Shown here: positions 8,956-17,482 of the stretch, piece after piece
How positions within the stretch are numbered: position 1 is the stretch's first letter
Layout of the letters: each line of letters starts with the position of its first letter
Source of the DNA: DASPNM01 sp035626515
Lineage (GTDB): Bacteria > Bacteroidota > Bacteroidia > Chitinophagales > Chitinophagaceae
Length of the DNA: 64,000 nt
Direction: 5' to 3'
Assembly (NCBI GenBank): GCA_035626515.1
Contig: DASPNM010000017.1
Location: 105,369 to 169,368, forward strand
The notes under the pieces: generated by a model
Told to the model about the DNA's origin: nothing
Seen by the model: only the letters and a program-made list of their open reading frames with translations
The model's database searches: none
Position numbers and translations under genes: made by a program

Positions 8956-8973
8956 CTACTATCGACTACCGAC
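8956..8973 (-). repeat. Heptamer repeat (TAGTCGA type) at the thiolase stop
   Basis: On the reverse strand the thiolase gene ends in GGTAGTCGATAG, two partly degenerate heptamers that supply its last codons and stop. It belongs to the same repeat family as 21083-21240, 23522-23639, 36630-36661 and 50684-50704. Confidence 0.6.
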
Positions 8974-10167
8974 CACCAGCTCAAAAACTACCGTAGCTCC
9001 CTGCCCCACTCCCACGCACATTGTTGCCAACCCATACCTGGTATTCCTTCTTTTCATTTCATGCAGCAGGGTTGTAGTAATGCGCACTCCGCTGCAACCG
9101 AGTGGGTGTCCGATGGCGATCGCTCCTCCATTTACATTCACGTTATTGATGTCAAGATTAAGGTCCCGGATACAGGCGATCGATTGAGACGCAAAGGCTT
9201 CATTCAATTCGATCAAACCAATATCGTCAACACTCAGATTCGCGCGCTGCAGGGCTTTTTTTGTCGCAGGCACTGGTCCGATGCCCATGATCGAAGGATC
9301 CACGCCCGCCACTGCCATGGATACGATGCGGGCGAGCGGTTTCAGTCCGTATTTGTTGACGGCCTCTTCGCTCGCAATGAGCATTGCAGCTGCACCGTCA
9401 TTGATGCCCGAAGAATTTCCCGCGGTGACCGTACCCTCCTTCGCGAAGGCCGGTTTCAATGAAGCCAGCTTTTCCAGGGTGGTCTGCCGGGGGTGTTCGT
9501 CGTTTTCCACGAGTACAGCTTCTCCTTTAGTGTTTTCGGCGGCCACCGGCACAAGCTCATCCTTCCATTTCCCGGCAGCCAGGGCTTCGAAATATTTTCG
9601 CTGTGAAGAAAGCGCGAACACATCCTGTTCTTCGCGGGTGATTTTCCATTGACGCGCCACGTTCTCACCGGTTTCCCCCATGTTGTAGGGATAATGTAAT
9701 TCAACCAGGCGGTTATTCCGAAATCGCCAGCCCAGCGTGGTGTCGAATATTTCAGCTTGCCTCTGGAAGGCCTGCGTCGCTTTGGCCATCACGAACGGGG
9801 CTCGCGTCATGCTTTCCACGCCGCAGGCAATGATCAGTTCTGCATCTCCGCAAATTACCTGGCGCGCAGCATCCATCACGGCCTGCAGGCCGGACGCGCA
9901 CAGGCGGTTGACGGTGTTCCCGGCTACGCTTACAGGCAGTCCGGCGAGCAACGCCGCCATCCTTGCCACATTTCGATTGTCTTCACCTGCCTGGTTTGCA
10001 GCTCCTGCGATCACGTCCTCGATCGCTTCCGGATCCACGGAACCGTTTCTTTTCAGCAATTCGCGGATCACGAGCGCGAGCAGATCATCGGGTCGAACCG
10101 TTGCGAGAACGCCGCCATATTTTCCAACCGGTGTGCGCACCGCGTCCACCACGAATGCACTTTTCAT
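8959..10167 (-). CDS. Thiolase, 3-oxoadipyl-CoA type (PaaJ/PcaF-like)
   Basis: 402 residues. Thiolase active site: nucleophilic cysteine in NRLCASGLQAV (near residue 90), histidine in AIGHPLGCSG and the second cysteine in ATMCVGVGQG. The segment DTTLGWRFRNN followed by MGETGENVA is characteristic of 3-oxoadipyl-CoA thiolases, which cleave 3-oxoadipyl-CoA to succinyl-CoA and acetyl-CoA in aromatic (beta-ketoadipate or phenylacetate) catabolism. No other gene of those routes is in the window, so a general acetyl-CoA acyltransferase role in beta-oxidation remains possible. The last residues VVGSR come from the intergenic repeat. Confidence 0.88.
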   Translation of the reverse strand: MKSAFVVDAVRTPVGKYGGVLATVRPDDLLALVIRELLKRNGSVDPEAIEDVIAGAANQAGEDNRNVARMAALLAGLPVSVAGNTVNRLCASGLQAVMDAARQVICGDAELIIACGVESMTRAPFVMAKATQAFQRQAEIFDTTLGWRFRNNRLVELHYPYNMGETGENVARQWKITREEQDVFALSSQRKYFEALAAGKWKDELVPVAAENTKGEAVLVENDEHPRQTTLEKLASLKPAFAKEGTVTAGNSSGINDGAAAMLIASEEAVNKYGLKPLARIVSMAVAGVDPSIMGIGPVPATKKALQRANLSVDDIGLIELNEAFASQSIACIRDLNLDINNVNVNGGAIAIGHPLGCSGVRITTTLLHEMKRRNTRYGLATMCVGVGQGATVVFELVVGSR

Positions 10168-10228
10168 AAACTATGCTTAAAAGCCCGCAAGTTAGTTATT
10201 ATTATAGCCGCCTTCGGCGGATGAGGTC

Positions 10229-10236
10229 TAACTTTG
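10229..10236 (+). promoter_or_regulatory. -7 element TAACTTTG of rlmN
   Basis: TAACTTTG, six bases before the rlmN ATG. Just upstream (10209-10222) a small CCGCC/GGCGG hairpin lies between the divergent thiolase and rlmN genes. Confidence 0.55.
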
Positions 10237-10242
10237 CCCGTT

Positions 10243-11301
10243 ATGCCGAAAACGGAGAAAAAGAACATACGGCACCTGAGTCTGCAGGACCTGGAGCATT
10301 ATTTCGAGACACTGGGCGAGAAAAAATTTCGCGCGAGGCAGGTCTATGAATGGCTTTGGCAAAAACCCGTTCAAAGCTTTGCTGCCATGACCAATCTCTC
10401 TCTCGAGCTGCGGCAGAAGCTCACGGAACAGTTCGCGCTACCGGCACTTTCCATTGATACGGTGCAGCGCTCCTCGGACGGCACCGTAAAGACGCGCTTC
10501 CGCACCTGGGACGGCCATCTTGTCGAAGGTGTGCTGATTCCTACCGAAGCCCGCTACACCGCCTGTGTTTCCTCTCAGGTCGGCTGTTCCCTGAGCTGCA
10601 AGTTTTGCGCGACCGGCTATATGGATCGCAAAAGAAATTTGGAATTCGACGAGATCTATGACCAGGTAGCGATCATCAATAAGCAGTGTGAAGAACAGTA
10701 TGGACAGCGACTGACCAATATCGTTTTCATGGGCATGGGTGAACCCCTGCTCAATTACAAAAACGTTTTGAAAGGGATCGGACGGATAACCGCGCAGGAC
10801 GGGATGGCCATGAGTCCACGGCGTATCACCGTCTCAACTGCAGGCGTAGCCAAACAGATCAGGCAGCTGGGCGACGATAAGGTGCGCTTCAAGCTCGCGC
10901 TTTCGCTCCATGCAGCGAACGACAAAAAGCGGCAGGAGATTATGCCGATCAACGATTCGAACAACATCCGCTCGCTCGTCGACGCCCTCAATTACTTCTA
11001 CCGGCAGACCAAAAACGAGATCACCTTCGAGTACATCCTGTTCCGCAACTTCAATGATTCGCTTAAGGATGCTGACGAGCTGATCCGGCTCTACCGCCAG
11101 GTGCCGGTGGACCTTGTCAATATAATCGAATACAACCCGATCGACTTTGCCTCGTTCGAAAAACCTGACGAAGCTGCCACCGAAACATTCATGAAATACC
11201 TGGAAAAGAACCGGGTAAATGCTCGCCTTCGCCGCAGCCGGGGGAAGGACATTGACGCCGCCTGCGGACAGCTTGCCAATAAAGGGGCCGCCGAAAACTA
11301 A
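10243..11301 (+). CDS. rlmN: 23S rRNA (adenine2503-C2)-methyltransferase RlmN
   Basis: 352 residues from ATG 10243 (MPKTEKKN); an upstream in-frame TTG lies inside the promoter element and is rejected. Radical-SAM enzyme that methylates C2 of A2503 in 23S rRNA (and A37 in some tRNAs). The iron-sulphur motif is Cys115, Cys119, Cys122 (GCSLSCKFCATG); the C-terminal catalytic cysteine is in DIDAACGQL. The N-terminal RNA-binding helices (FRARQVYEWLWQK) are typical. Confidence 0.96.
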   Translation: MPKTEKKNIRHLSLQDLEHYFETLGEKKFRARQVYEWLWQKPVQSFAAMTNLSLELRQKLTEQFALPALSIDTVQRSSDGTVKTRFRTWDGHLVEGVLIPTEARYTACVSSQVGCSLSCKFCATGYMDRKRNLEFDEIYDQVAIINKQCEEQYGQRLTNIVFMGMGEPLLNYKNVLKGIGRITAQDGMAMSPRRITVSTAGVAKQIRQLGDDKVRFKLALSLHAANDKKRQEIMPINDSNNIRSLVDALNYFYRQTKNEITFEYILFRNFNDSLKDADELIRLYRQVPVDLVNIIEYNPIDFASFEKPDEAATETFMKYLEKNRVNARLRRSRGKDIDAACGQLANKGAAEN

Positions 11302-11452
11302 AGTGTACCGGCCTGAGCGTCGCCGTACTACGAAAATTTTCCTACATCTATTAAACGCTGCTCCCGTTTCCCGGTCTGTATACGGCATTTGTTAACAAGT
11401 TATTTCAGCAGGTCGCACGCACCGCCTGCGTCTAACCTTTAAATAAGCAGTT

Positions 11453-12082
11453 ATGAAAAAAATAGTTTTTTCTCTCTTTTTCCTTTCCCTGTTCGCCGTT
11501 GCAGGCGCGCAGGAAGACAGGATGCCGCAGCATCACAAGAAAATGCGACATCATCGCGGCATCATGATGCAAAAGCTAAACCTCAGCGAAGCTCAAAAGA
11601 CGCAAATCAAGGCCCTCCACGAAGATTTCAAAAAACAAATGGATGAACTTCGGAAAAGTGAAAACACCATCACGGTAGCCGAATGGAAAAAGCGTCGCCA
11701 GGAGATCGCAGCCCGCCACAAGGCGAAAATCCAGGGTCTGCTCACCGCGGAGCAAAAAGCCCAGGTCGAAAAAATCAAGGCCGAGCGCAAAGCGGCCCAC
11801 GAAAAACACGCCGCTGCGCGTCTTGAGAGGATGAAAACGCATCTCGGCCTCACGGAATCGCAGGTAACCCGGATCCGTAAGAACCGCGAAGAGCTGCAGC
11901 AAAAGATTAAAACCATCCGTGAAAACAAATCGCTGGATGAAGCGGCCGAAAGAGAGCAGATGAAAGAGCTTCTCAAGGCCCATAAGGAAAACATGAAGTC
12001 CATCCTCACCGACGAGCAACTGAAGAAAATGCAGGAAATGAAGCAGCGGCGCGGCCGCCACGGGAAGCAGAAGTCCGCATAA
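11453..12082 (+). CDS. Spy/CpxP-like periplasmic protein with LTxxQ repeats
   Basis: 209 residues with a signal peptide ending near VAGAQ, then a very charged all-helical body. LTxxQ-type motifs occur as LNLSEAQKTQ, LLTAEQKAQ, LGLTESQV and ILTDEQLKK, arranged as two similar halves, which points to internal duplication of the Spy-like hairpin. Family members act as periplasmic chaperones or envelope-stress sensors. His-rich stretch after the signal (PQHHKKMRHHRG) could bind metal. It is followed by a strong terminator, so it is a single-gene unit. Confidence 0.8.
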   Translation: MKKIVFSLFFLSLFAVAGAQEDRMPQHHKKMRHHRGIMMQKLNLSEAQKTQIKALHEDFKKQMDELRKSENTITVAEWKKRRQEIAARHKAKIQGLLTAEQKAQVEKIKAERKAAHEKHAAARLERMKTHLGLTESQVTRIRKNREELQQKIKTIRENKSLDEAAEREQMKELLKAHKENMKSILTDEQLKKMQEMKQRRGRHGKQKSA

Positions 12083-12109
12083 CATATAAAAGAAGAAAAC
12101 CAGCATTGC

Positions 12110-12137
12110 GCCCCGGTCTGTTGCCGGGGCTTTTTTT
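12110..12137 (+). terminator. Rho-independent terminator after the Spy-like gene
   Basis: Perfect 7-bp stem GCCCCGG/CCGGGGC with a 7-base loop, followed by seven T residues. Confidence 0.9.
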
Positions 12138-12162
12138 ATCCCCGCCCGGCAGCGCGAAGCAT

Positions 12163-12170
12163 TAACTTTG
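12163..12170 (+). promoter_or_regulatory. -7 element TAACTTTG of the rluB-like gene
   Basis: TAACTTTG, nine bases before the ATG at 12180. Confidence 0.55.
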
Positions 12171-12179
12171 TTCGCGCAG

Positions 12180-13082
12180 ATGAAAAAAAAACCGAGCGGC
12201 TTCGAAAAATTTACCGGGAAATCCAAAAGCTCAGCGCGGAGGGAAGAGTTCCGCCGTGAAAAAAGGGAGTGGAAAAAAGAGCGGGAGCAGGTTATTAAAA
12301 AACGGGATCAACCTCCGTCACCCCGACCCCAGCCGGGGACGGCAGCCGGCAGCGCTCCGATGCCCCTCAACAAATTCATTGCGCATTCCGGGATTTGTGC
12401 CCGGCGGGATGCTGCCGAGCTGGTGAAGCTGGGAAAGGTGAGCGTAAACGGTGAAATAGTTCGCGAACCCGGGTTCCGCGTTTCCCAGAGAGACGAAGTG
12501 CGGGTGAACGGCAAGCCCGTTCGGCCGATAGGTCGCCAGGTTTACATTCTGCTGAACAAGCCGAAAGATTACATCACCACCACCGACGATCCGCAGAAAC
12601 GAAAGACGGTGTTGGATCTTGTTCGCAGCGCCATTGGCGAACGGGTATTTCCTGTCGGCCGCCTCGACCGGAACACTTCGGGCGTGCTGCTGCTGACAAA
12701 CGACGGCGAGCTTGCGCAGCAGCTGACTCATCCGCGCAACGAGGTAAAAAAAATATATGCGGTCACGCTCGACAAACCTCTCCTAAAACAAGATTTCGAC
12801 CAGATCCTGAAAGGCGTGCCACTTTCCGACGGCGTTGCCACGGTGGATGCGCTGGCATACGCGGACACGCGCGACAAAAAGCAGTTAGGACTTGAACTGC
12901 ACAGCGGGCGCAACCGGATCGTACGCCGCATCTTCGAACACTTCGGCTATGATGTGAAACAGCTCGACCGGGTCATGTTCGCCGGGCTGACGAAAAAAAA
13001 CCTCAACCGTGGAAAATGGCGTTTTCTTACGGAAAAGGAAGTCCGCGACCTGAAATATTTTGGCAAAGGCAGGTCTTCATGA
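12180..13082 (+). CDS. rluB: Pseudouridine synthase, RluB/RsuA family
   Basis: 300 residues from ATG 12180; an in-frame TTG at 12168 lies in the promoter. A Lys/Arg-rich N-terminal extension of about 60 residues is followed by an S4 RNA-binding domain (PLNKFIAHSGICARRDAAELV) and the catalytic domain with the aspartate in VGRLDRNTSGVLLLT. It converts a specific uridine to pseudouridine, most likely in 23S rRNA helix 89/90 as RluB does. The stop overlaps the next start (ATGA). Confidence 0.9.
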   Translation: MKKKPSGFEKFTGKSKSSARREEFRREKREWKKEREQVIKKRDQPPSPRPQPGTAAGSAPMPLNKFIAHSGICARRDAAELVKLGKVSVNGEIVREPGFRVSQRDEVRVNGKPVRPIGRQVYILLNKPKDYITTTDDPQKRKTVLDLVRSAIGERVFPVGRLDRNTSGVLLLTNDGELAQQLTHPRNEVKKIYAVTLDKPLLKQDFDQILKGVPLSDGVATVDALAYADTRDKKQLGLELHSGRNRIVRRIFEHFGYDVKQLDRVMFAGLTKKNLNRGKWRFLTEKEVRDLKYFGKGRSS

Positions 13083-13813
13083 AACGTTACTATGCGCTGG
13101 TGTACGAAGATGACGAGCTCGTGGCGGTGAACAAAGCGCCCGGCCTGCTTTCCATTCCCGACCGTGAAGGCAAGGAGATCTCGCTAAAAAAGCTGCTTGA
13201 AGACCGGTTTGGAACTATTTTCACCGTCCACCGCCTCGACAAAGAAACGAGCGGGCTGATCGTTTTCGCCCGCAGCGAGGCCAGCCACCGCCGTCTTTCG
13301 CTGCAATTCGAACACCGCGAGGCCGAAAAAATCTACCAGGGTCTGGTGCTCGGCTCCCTGGCCGAACCGGCAGGAACGGTTGACGCGCCCATTGCAGAAC
13401 ACCCGGCACAGAAAGGAATGATGATCGTCAAGCCGGGGGGAAAACCTTCGCGCACCGATTACCGGGTGCTGGAGGATTTTGGGAAATATTCCTGGATGCA
13501 GTTCCGGCTTCACACGGGCAGAACGCACCAGATCCGCGTGCACATGAAACACCTCGGGCACCCCGTGGCCTGCGACCATCTTTATGGCGATGGTCGGGGA
13601 ATCTTCCTTTCCGGGATCAAACATTCCTACCGGCTTTCGAAGCTGGAGCTCGAAGAGCGACCCTTGCTCGACCGCCTCGGCCTGCACGCGGCCTCCCTCC
13701 GCCTCGGTTCCCCGGATGGAAAGCAACTGTTGCTGGAAGCGGAGTTGCCAAAAGACCTGCGCGCTGTATTGCGACAGCTGGCGATAAATAAAAAAGGCAG
13801 TCGCCGGAGCTGA
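13079..13813 (+). CDS. Pseudouridine synthase, RluA family
   Basis: 244 residues from ATG 13079, which overlaps the rluB stop by four bases. The RluA catalytic motif is TVHRLDKETSGLIVFA (Asp near residue 55); LHTGRTHQIRVHMKHLGHPV is the second family signature. It lacks an S4 domain, so it is a short RluA-type enzyme; target (rRNA or tRNA) cannot be told from sequence. Its last codons form one arm of the hairpin that terminates the convergent peroxiredoxin operon. Confidence 0.9.
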   Translation: MKRYYALVYEDDELVAVNKAPGLLSIPDREGKEISLKKLLEDRFGTIFTVHRLDKETSGLIVFARSEASHRRLSLQFEHREAEKIYQGLVLGSLAEPAGTVDAPIAEHPAQKGMMIVKPGGKPSRTDYRVLEDFGKYSWMQFRLHTGRTHQIRVHMKHLGHPVACDHLYGDGRGIFLSGIKHSYRLSKLELEERPLLDRLGLHAASLRLGSPDGKQLLLEAELPKDLRAVLRQLAINKKGSRRS

Positions 13814-13820
13814 CTGCCTT
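13785..13820 (-). terminator. Terminator of the leftward peroxiredoxin operon, inside the RluA-type gene end
   Basis: A perfect 9-bp stem (AAGGCAGTC/GACTGCCTT, 13794-13802 and 13812-13820) with a 9-base loop; on the reverse strand it runs into TTTTTTATTTA. The other strand has no U tract, so it works for leftward transcription. Confidence 0.75.
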
Positions 13821-13930
13821 CGTCAGGGAAGTTTTCAATAACATCGAATCAGGACCTCGGGTTATATGCAATACAATAATGCCTGTTGGATGTTCCATGA
13901 CCTTCGCTTCCCTAACTTTGATTCAGCACT

Positions 13931-14566
13931 TCAAAGATTCGGCTGTGGGGTGTAGCGCAGGTAAGGCTTAACGATCTTGACCCCCTTTTGAAATCTTTTC
14001 TGCGCGTCTTCGGTTGACACCGACAGCGCCACAATCACATCTTCTCCATGTTTCCAGTCGGCGGGCGTGGCCACGCTGTATCCGGCGGTAAGCTGAAGCG
14101 AATCGATCACGCGCAGCACTTCGGTAAAATTGCGTCCCGTCGTCTGCGGATAAGTAATTGTAAGCTTGATCTTCTTATCCGGTCCCACGACGAAAAGCGA
14201 TCGAACCGTCACCGTTTCGGAAACGTTCGGGTGGATCATGTCGTAGAGCGTGGAAACCTGACGGTCCTCGTCGGCGATGATGGGAAAATCCACCGTACAG
14301 TCCTGAGTCTCGTTGATGTCGTTGCGCCAGCCCAGGTGCTTTTCCAGAGGGTCAACACTTACGGCAAGAACTTTGGTGTTTCGTTTGGCAAACTCGTCCT
14401 TCAGCAACGCAGTTTTGCCCAGTTCGGTGGTGCACACAGGTGTGTAATCCGCGGGGTGAGAAAAAAGAATACCCCAGCCGTTGCCCAGGTATTCGTGGAA
14501 ATCGATCTCACCTTCCGTCGTCTTAGCTTTAAAGTTGGGAGCCATGTCCCCTAATCGCAGTGACAT
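13931..14566 (-). CDS. 1-Cys peroxiredoxin (Prx6-type)
   Basis: 211 residues from MSLRLGDMAPNF; the longer open frame upstream reads into the neighbouring osmC gene in another frame and is rejected. The peroxidatic cysteine is Cys45 in HPADYTPVCTTELG, the form typical of Prx6-group enzymes, which reduce peroxides including lipid hydroperoxides. The long C-terminal arm (PADWKHGEDVIVALSV, YLRYTPQP) also fits Prx6. It lies 10 bp downstream of an OsmC gene, giving a two-gene peroxide-defence unit. Confidence 0.93.
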   Translation of the reverse strand: MSLRLGDMAPNFKAKTTEGEIDFHEYLGNGWGILFSHPADYTPVCTTELGKTALLKDEFAKRNTKVLAVSVDPLEKHLGWRNDINETQDCTVDFPIIADEDRQVSTLYDMIHPNVSETVTVRSLFVVGPDKKIKLTITYPQTTGRNFTEVLRVIDSLQLTAGYSVATPADWKHGEDVIVALSVSTEDAQKRFQKGVKIVKPYLRYTPQPNL

Positions 14567-14576
14567 AAACGTGGTT

Positions 14577-14993
14577 TTAGGACGACGAAAGTAACGATTT
14601 TCCGCCGACCATGAGGCGGTAGCTGATCGCGCAATTTTTCCGCAGCATGGTGGCCACTCCGCAGTATTTGTCGAGCGAAAGTCGGATTGCTTTGTGAATG
14701 CGCTCTTCACTTTTGGGATCAGCGTCGATGCGAAAAACCAGCTCGATGTGCTCAAAGATTTTTGGAATGGTCGTAGTCATCCGCGCCTGGGCGTCGATCT
14801 CCAGGCTTTCGAAAGGCACCCGCATTTTCCGCAGGATCTCGACCACATCAATGCCGGAGCAGGCCGCGAGAGCGGATAAAAGAACGGCCTTGGGACTGAC
14901 ACCGTGCTTTCCGCTTCCGTCCAGTCGGACAGGGTGATGATCCTGCCGGCTTTCGAACTCCTCGCCGTGGATCCATTTCGTCGTGGTGCGCAT
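14577..14993 (-). CDS. OsmC/Ohr family protein
   Basis: 138 residues. OsmC-fold proteins are thiol peroxidases for organic hydroperoxides. Only the first catalytic cysteine (ALAACSGIDVVEILRK, near residue 45) and a second one in SLDKYCGVATMLRKNC (near residue 110) are visible, the usual pair. Same strand and 10 bp upstream of the peroxiredoxin. Confidence 0.87.
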   Translation of the reverse strand: MRTTTKWIHGEEFESRQDHHPVRLDGSGKHGVSPKAVLLSALAACSGIDVVEILRKMRVPFESLEIDAQARMTTTIPKIFEHIELVFRIDADPKSEERIHKAIRLSLDKYCGVATMLRKNCAISYRLMVGGKSLLSSS

Positions 14994-15004
14994 AGCTGAT
15001 AAAA

Positions 15005-16027
15005 TTAAGTTCCGTGCTTTTTATTGGTCGAAGCATTCTCCAGCGTCCATTGGATTCGCTCCCGGAATGGATGTTGCCTCACTGGGCAATCATCCTTGAA
15101 GCAAATGGGGCACTGGCTGTAGAGACAACCATCGGTATGTACAAAAAGTTCGAGCGATTCTCCAAAATCGCGGCGAATGATCCCCGCAAGCGCATCAATT
15201 TCGGCGTGCGCTTCATTCACATTGAAGTACCAGGGCACGGTGAGGTGGCAGTCTACATGGAGCACCGATCCATATTTGATCACACGAAGATTGTGAAGGT
15301 CTACCCAGTTGCGCACCCGGGTTGAGTTGAGTACTGCTACCATGCGCGCCAGGAGTTTGAGGTCTGCTTCATCCATGATTCCCGCCACCGAGCGCCGGAA
15401 AATGCGGTAGCCGGTTACCATGATAAACACTGCAAACAACAGCGCCACGACGCTGTCAATCCAGTTACGCCCCGTCAAAAGTATGAGCAGAACACCGATC
15501 AGGATCGCCAGCGTGGAATAAGTGTCGCTCTGCAAGTGCCGGCCGCTTGCCACCAGGGCAGGCGAGCCGCTTCGGTGTCCGGCGCGAATGCAAAGAAGCC
15601 CGAGCGTGAAATTCACAACAGCCGTGCCGCCGATCAGCCACATCCCGAGGTCGAGGCTTCGGAGCGCTACCGGGGAAACGAGGTTCATGACCGCTTTGTA
15701 TAGAATCACGGCTCCCGCGAAGACGATCATGCCACCTTCTACCGCGGCCGAGAGGAATTCGATCTTCCCATGCCCGTACGGATGATCTGTGTCGCGTGGC
15801 TTGGCGGCAACATAAAGACTGTAAAGTCCGATAAAACCGGCGGCAACGTTGACAATACTTTCCAGTGCATCGGTGAGAATGGCCACAGAACCCGTATACC
15901 AATACGCCAGAAATTTGGCTGCAAGCAGCAATACGGATACCAGGGCGACCCATTTCTGCAGTTTGAGGTTCTTTCTTGCGGAGGAAGTAATTATCATTTC
16001 AATGCACCGGCGACAAATTTCAACCAT
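15005..16027 (-). CDS. Cation diffusion facilitator (CDF) transporter
   Basis: 340 residues, about six transmembrane helices and a C-terminal cytoplasmic domain. CDF landmarks: ILTDALESIVNVAAG in helix 2, HPYGHGKIEFLSA in the loop, and HLQSDTYST in helix 5. In helix 2 the metal-site pair that is usually His/Asp...Asp reads Glu...Asn, while helix 5 keeps His and Asp. The C terminus carries a Cys cluster (CLYSQCPICFKDDC) followed by RQHPF. It probably exports a divalent metal; which one cannot be read. The first ATG overlaps the lptG stop by 8 bp; a second possible start is at 15997. Confidence 0.87.
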   Translation of the reverse strand: MVEICRRCIEMIITSSARKNLKLQKWVALVSVLLLAAKFLAYWYTGSVAILTDALESIVNVAAGFIGLYSLYVAAKPRDTDHPYGHGKIEFLSAAVEGGMIVFAGAVILYKAVMNLVSPVALRSLDLGMWLIGGTAVVNFTLGLLCIRAGHRSGSPALVASGRHLQSDTYSTLAILIGVLLILLTGRNWIDSVVALLFAVFIMVTGYRIFRRSVAGIMDEADLKLLARMVAVLNSTRVRNWVDLHNLRVIKYGSVLHVDCHLTVPWYFNVNEAHAEIDALAGIIRRDFGESLELFVHTDGCLYSQCPICFKDDCPVRQHPFRERIQWTLENASTNKKHGT

Positions 16028-17468
16028 TGCGGGCTGAAAGCGGCGAATCAGGCGGATTCTTTCCGGTACGAATGCGCCGCACGCGCCTCATCAGGCGGTA
16101 ATAGAATTCTCGGCTGAGCAGCTGAGAGTCATTCATCGCCTTGATGGTGAGAAAAATGCCGACAGGCAGCAAAATGAAAGTGGAGAGGAACATGCCTTCG
16201 AAGGGAGTCAGCGTGCGCGCCTTTGCAAGCTTCTCCCCCGCGGTGGTGGAAAAGTAAAATACCATGAAAAACACGATCGCAAGAATCAGCGGCGTTCCGA
16301 TCCCGCCTTTTCGAATGATTGACCCAAGCGGCGCACCAATAAGAAAAAGCACCAGGCAGGCGAGCGAAAGGGCGATTTTCCGGTTCCACTCGATCTGGAA
16401 CCGGCCGAGATTGCGAAGCTTTTCTTTTTTGTTCATCTCGAACGACTCGAGACCTACCCGCAGGGTTGCCACCACCCCCCGGGCTTTCACATCGATATCG
16501 CTCCGCAGCGAATCCATTAATAGCCGCTCCTTTTCAGAAAGTGGGAACGCGTTCGCGCTCGCGGCGGCCGTAGTGTCGAGATAGTTCAAAAATCCCAGCG
16601 TCCGGTAAATTTCCTGCTCCATTTGCGGAATGCTGCGGCGGTTCTCAATTTTCAGCGAATCAATGATCGTTTCAAGCTGTCGCATGCTGAGCATCTTATC
16701 ATTGTTCCGGTTTACGCTGTCCGCAGTACGGTTGAATTGAAAAGAGCTCAGGTCAAACTGTTTCCGGTATTCGCGAAACCCGATCCGGATGAACTCGCTG
16801 TTTCCCTCATTGTTGCCCCGCTCCTGGTAGCGCCATCCATCCCGGAGGTTGAATTCGAGAAAGCGCTTGTCCGGGGTTACCGTCATTGTGCCGCTGCGCG
16901 CGATCAGGAAATTGTCCTGCAGCGGATTGTTCTGTTCGAAGATGATGACGTCGCGGATAATGCTGTCGCTTTCTTTCTTCCCAATCTTGATCGCGAAGCC
17001 GTTGATCTTGTCATAAAAAACGCCTTCCTTCAGATCGAAAGCAGGCTTGGCATAAACGATATCGGCCAGCAGGGTGCGCGATTTGAGATTTGCTACGGGA
17101 ATGATGTAGTTGGAAAAAAGGAAGGCAACGCCGCAGATCAGCAGCGTAAAAAGGAAAAGAGGCCTCATGAACCGCAGTAGTGAAATTCCTGCGGAGCGGA
17201 TGGCCACCAGCTCGAAGCTTTCGCCCAGCTTGCCAAAAGTCATGATCGAGGACAGCAGGATCGAAAGCGGAAGCGCCAGCGGTACCAGGACGGCGCTCTG
17301 GTACCAGATGAATTCCAGGATAAGCTGCGTGTCGAGTCCCTTGCCCACAAACTCGTCGATATACAACCAGAAGAATTGCATCACCAGCACCAGCAGGGTG
17401 ATGAAAAAGGTGGCGACAAAAGGACCGATAAATGAGCGAAAGACGAGCCGGTCGAGTTTCCTGAACAC
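16020..17468 (-). CDS. LptF/LptG family permease
   Basis: 482 residues, YjgP/YjgQ family: inner-membrane half of the LPS-export ABC transporter LptB2FG. Three transmembrane helices near the N terminus, a large periplasmic beta-jellyroll domain (about 115-380) and three helices at the C terminus (LACLVLFLIGAPLGSIIR is the signature before the last helices). The periplasmic part carries an extra helical stretch (TADSVNRNNDKMLSMR onwards). The start is GTG at 17468, 14 bp from the ATG of the divergent gene at 17483. Confidence 0.9.
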   Translation of the reverse strand: MFRKLDRLVFRSFIGPFVATFFITLLVLVMQFFWLYIDEFVGKGLDTQLILEFIWYQSAVLVPLALPLSILLSSIMTFGKLGESFELVAIRSAGISLLRFMRPLFLFTLLICGVAFLFSNYIIPVANLKSRTLLADIVYAKPAFDLKEGVFYDKINGFAIKIGKKESDSIIRDVIIFEQNNPLQDNFLIARSGTMTVTPDKRFLEFNLRDGWRYQERGNNEGNSEFIRIGFREYRKQFDLSSFQFNRTADSVNRNNDKMLSMRQLETIIDSLKIENRRSIPQMEQEIYRTLGFLNYLDTTAAASANAFPLSEKERLLMDSLRSDIDVKARGVVATLRVGLESFEMNKKEKLRNLGRFQIEWNRKIALSLACLVLFLIGAPLGSIIRKGGIGTPLILAIVFFMVFYFSTTAGEKLAKARTLTPFEGMFLSTFILLPVGIFLTIKAMNDSQLLSREFYYRLMRRVRRIRTGKNPPDSPLSARNG

Positions 17469-17482
17469 TTAGCTTTACGGTT

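Noticed and set aside
13911..13918. TAACTTTG on the + strand near the peroxiredoxin gene end
   Set aside because: It matches the promoter consensus but no rightward gene follows; the next genes read leftward. Treated as chance.
14567..14755. 63-residue N-terminal extension of the peroxiredoxin
   Set aside because: It overlaps the osmC gene in another frame and MSLRLGDMAPNF is the normal peroxiredoxin start.
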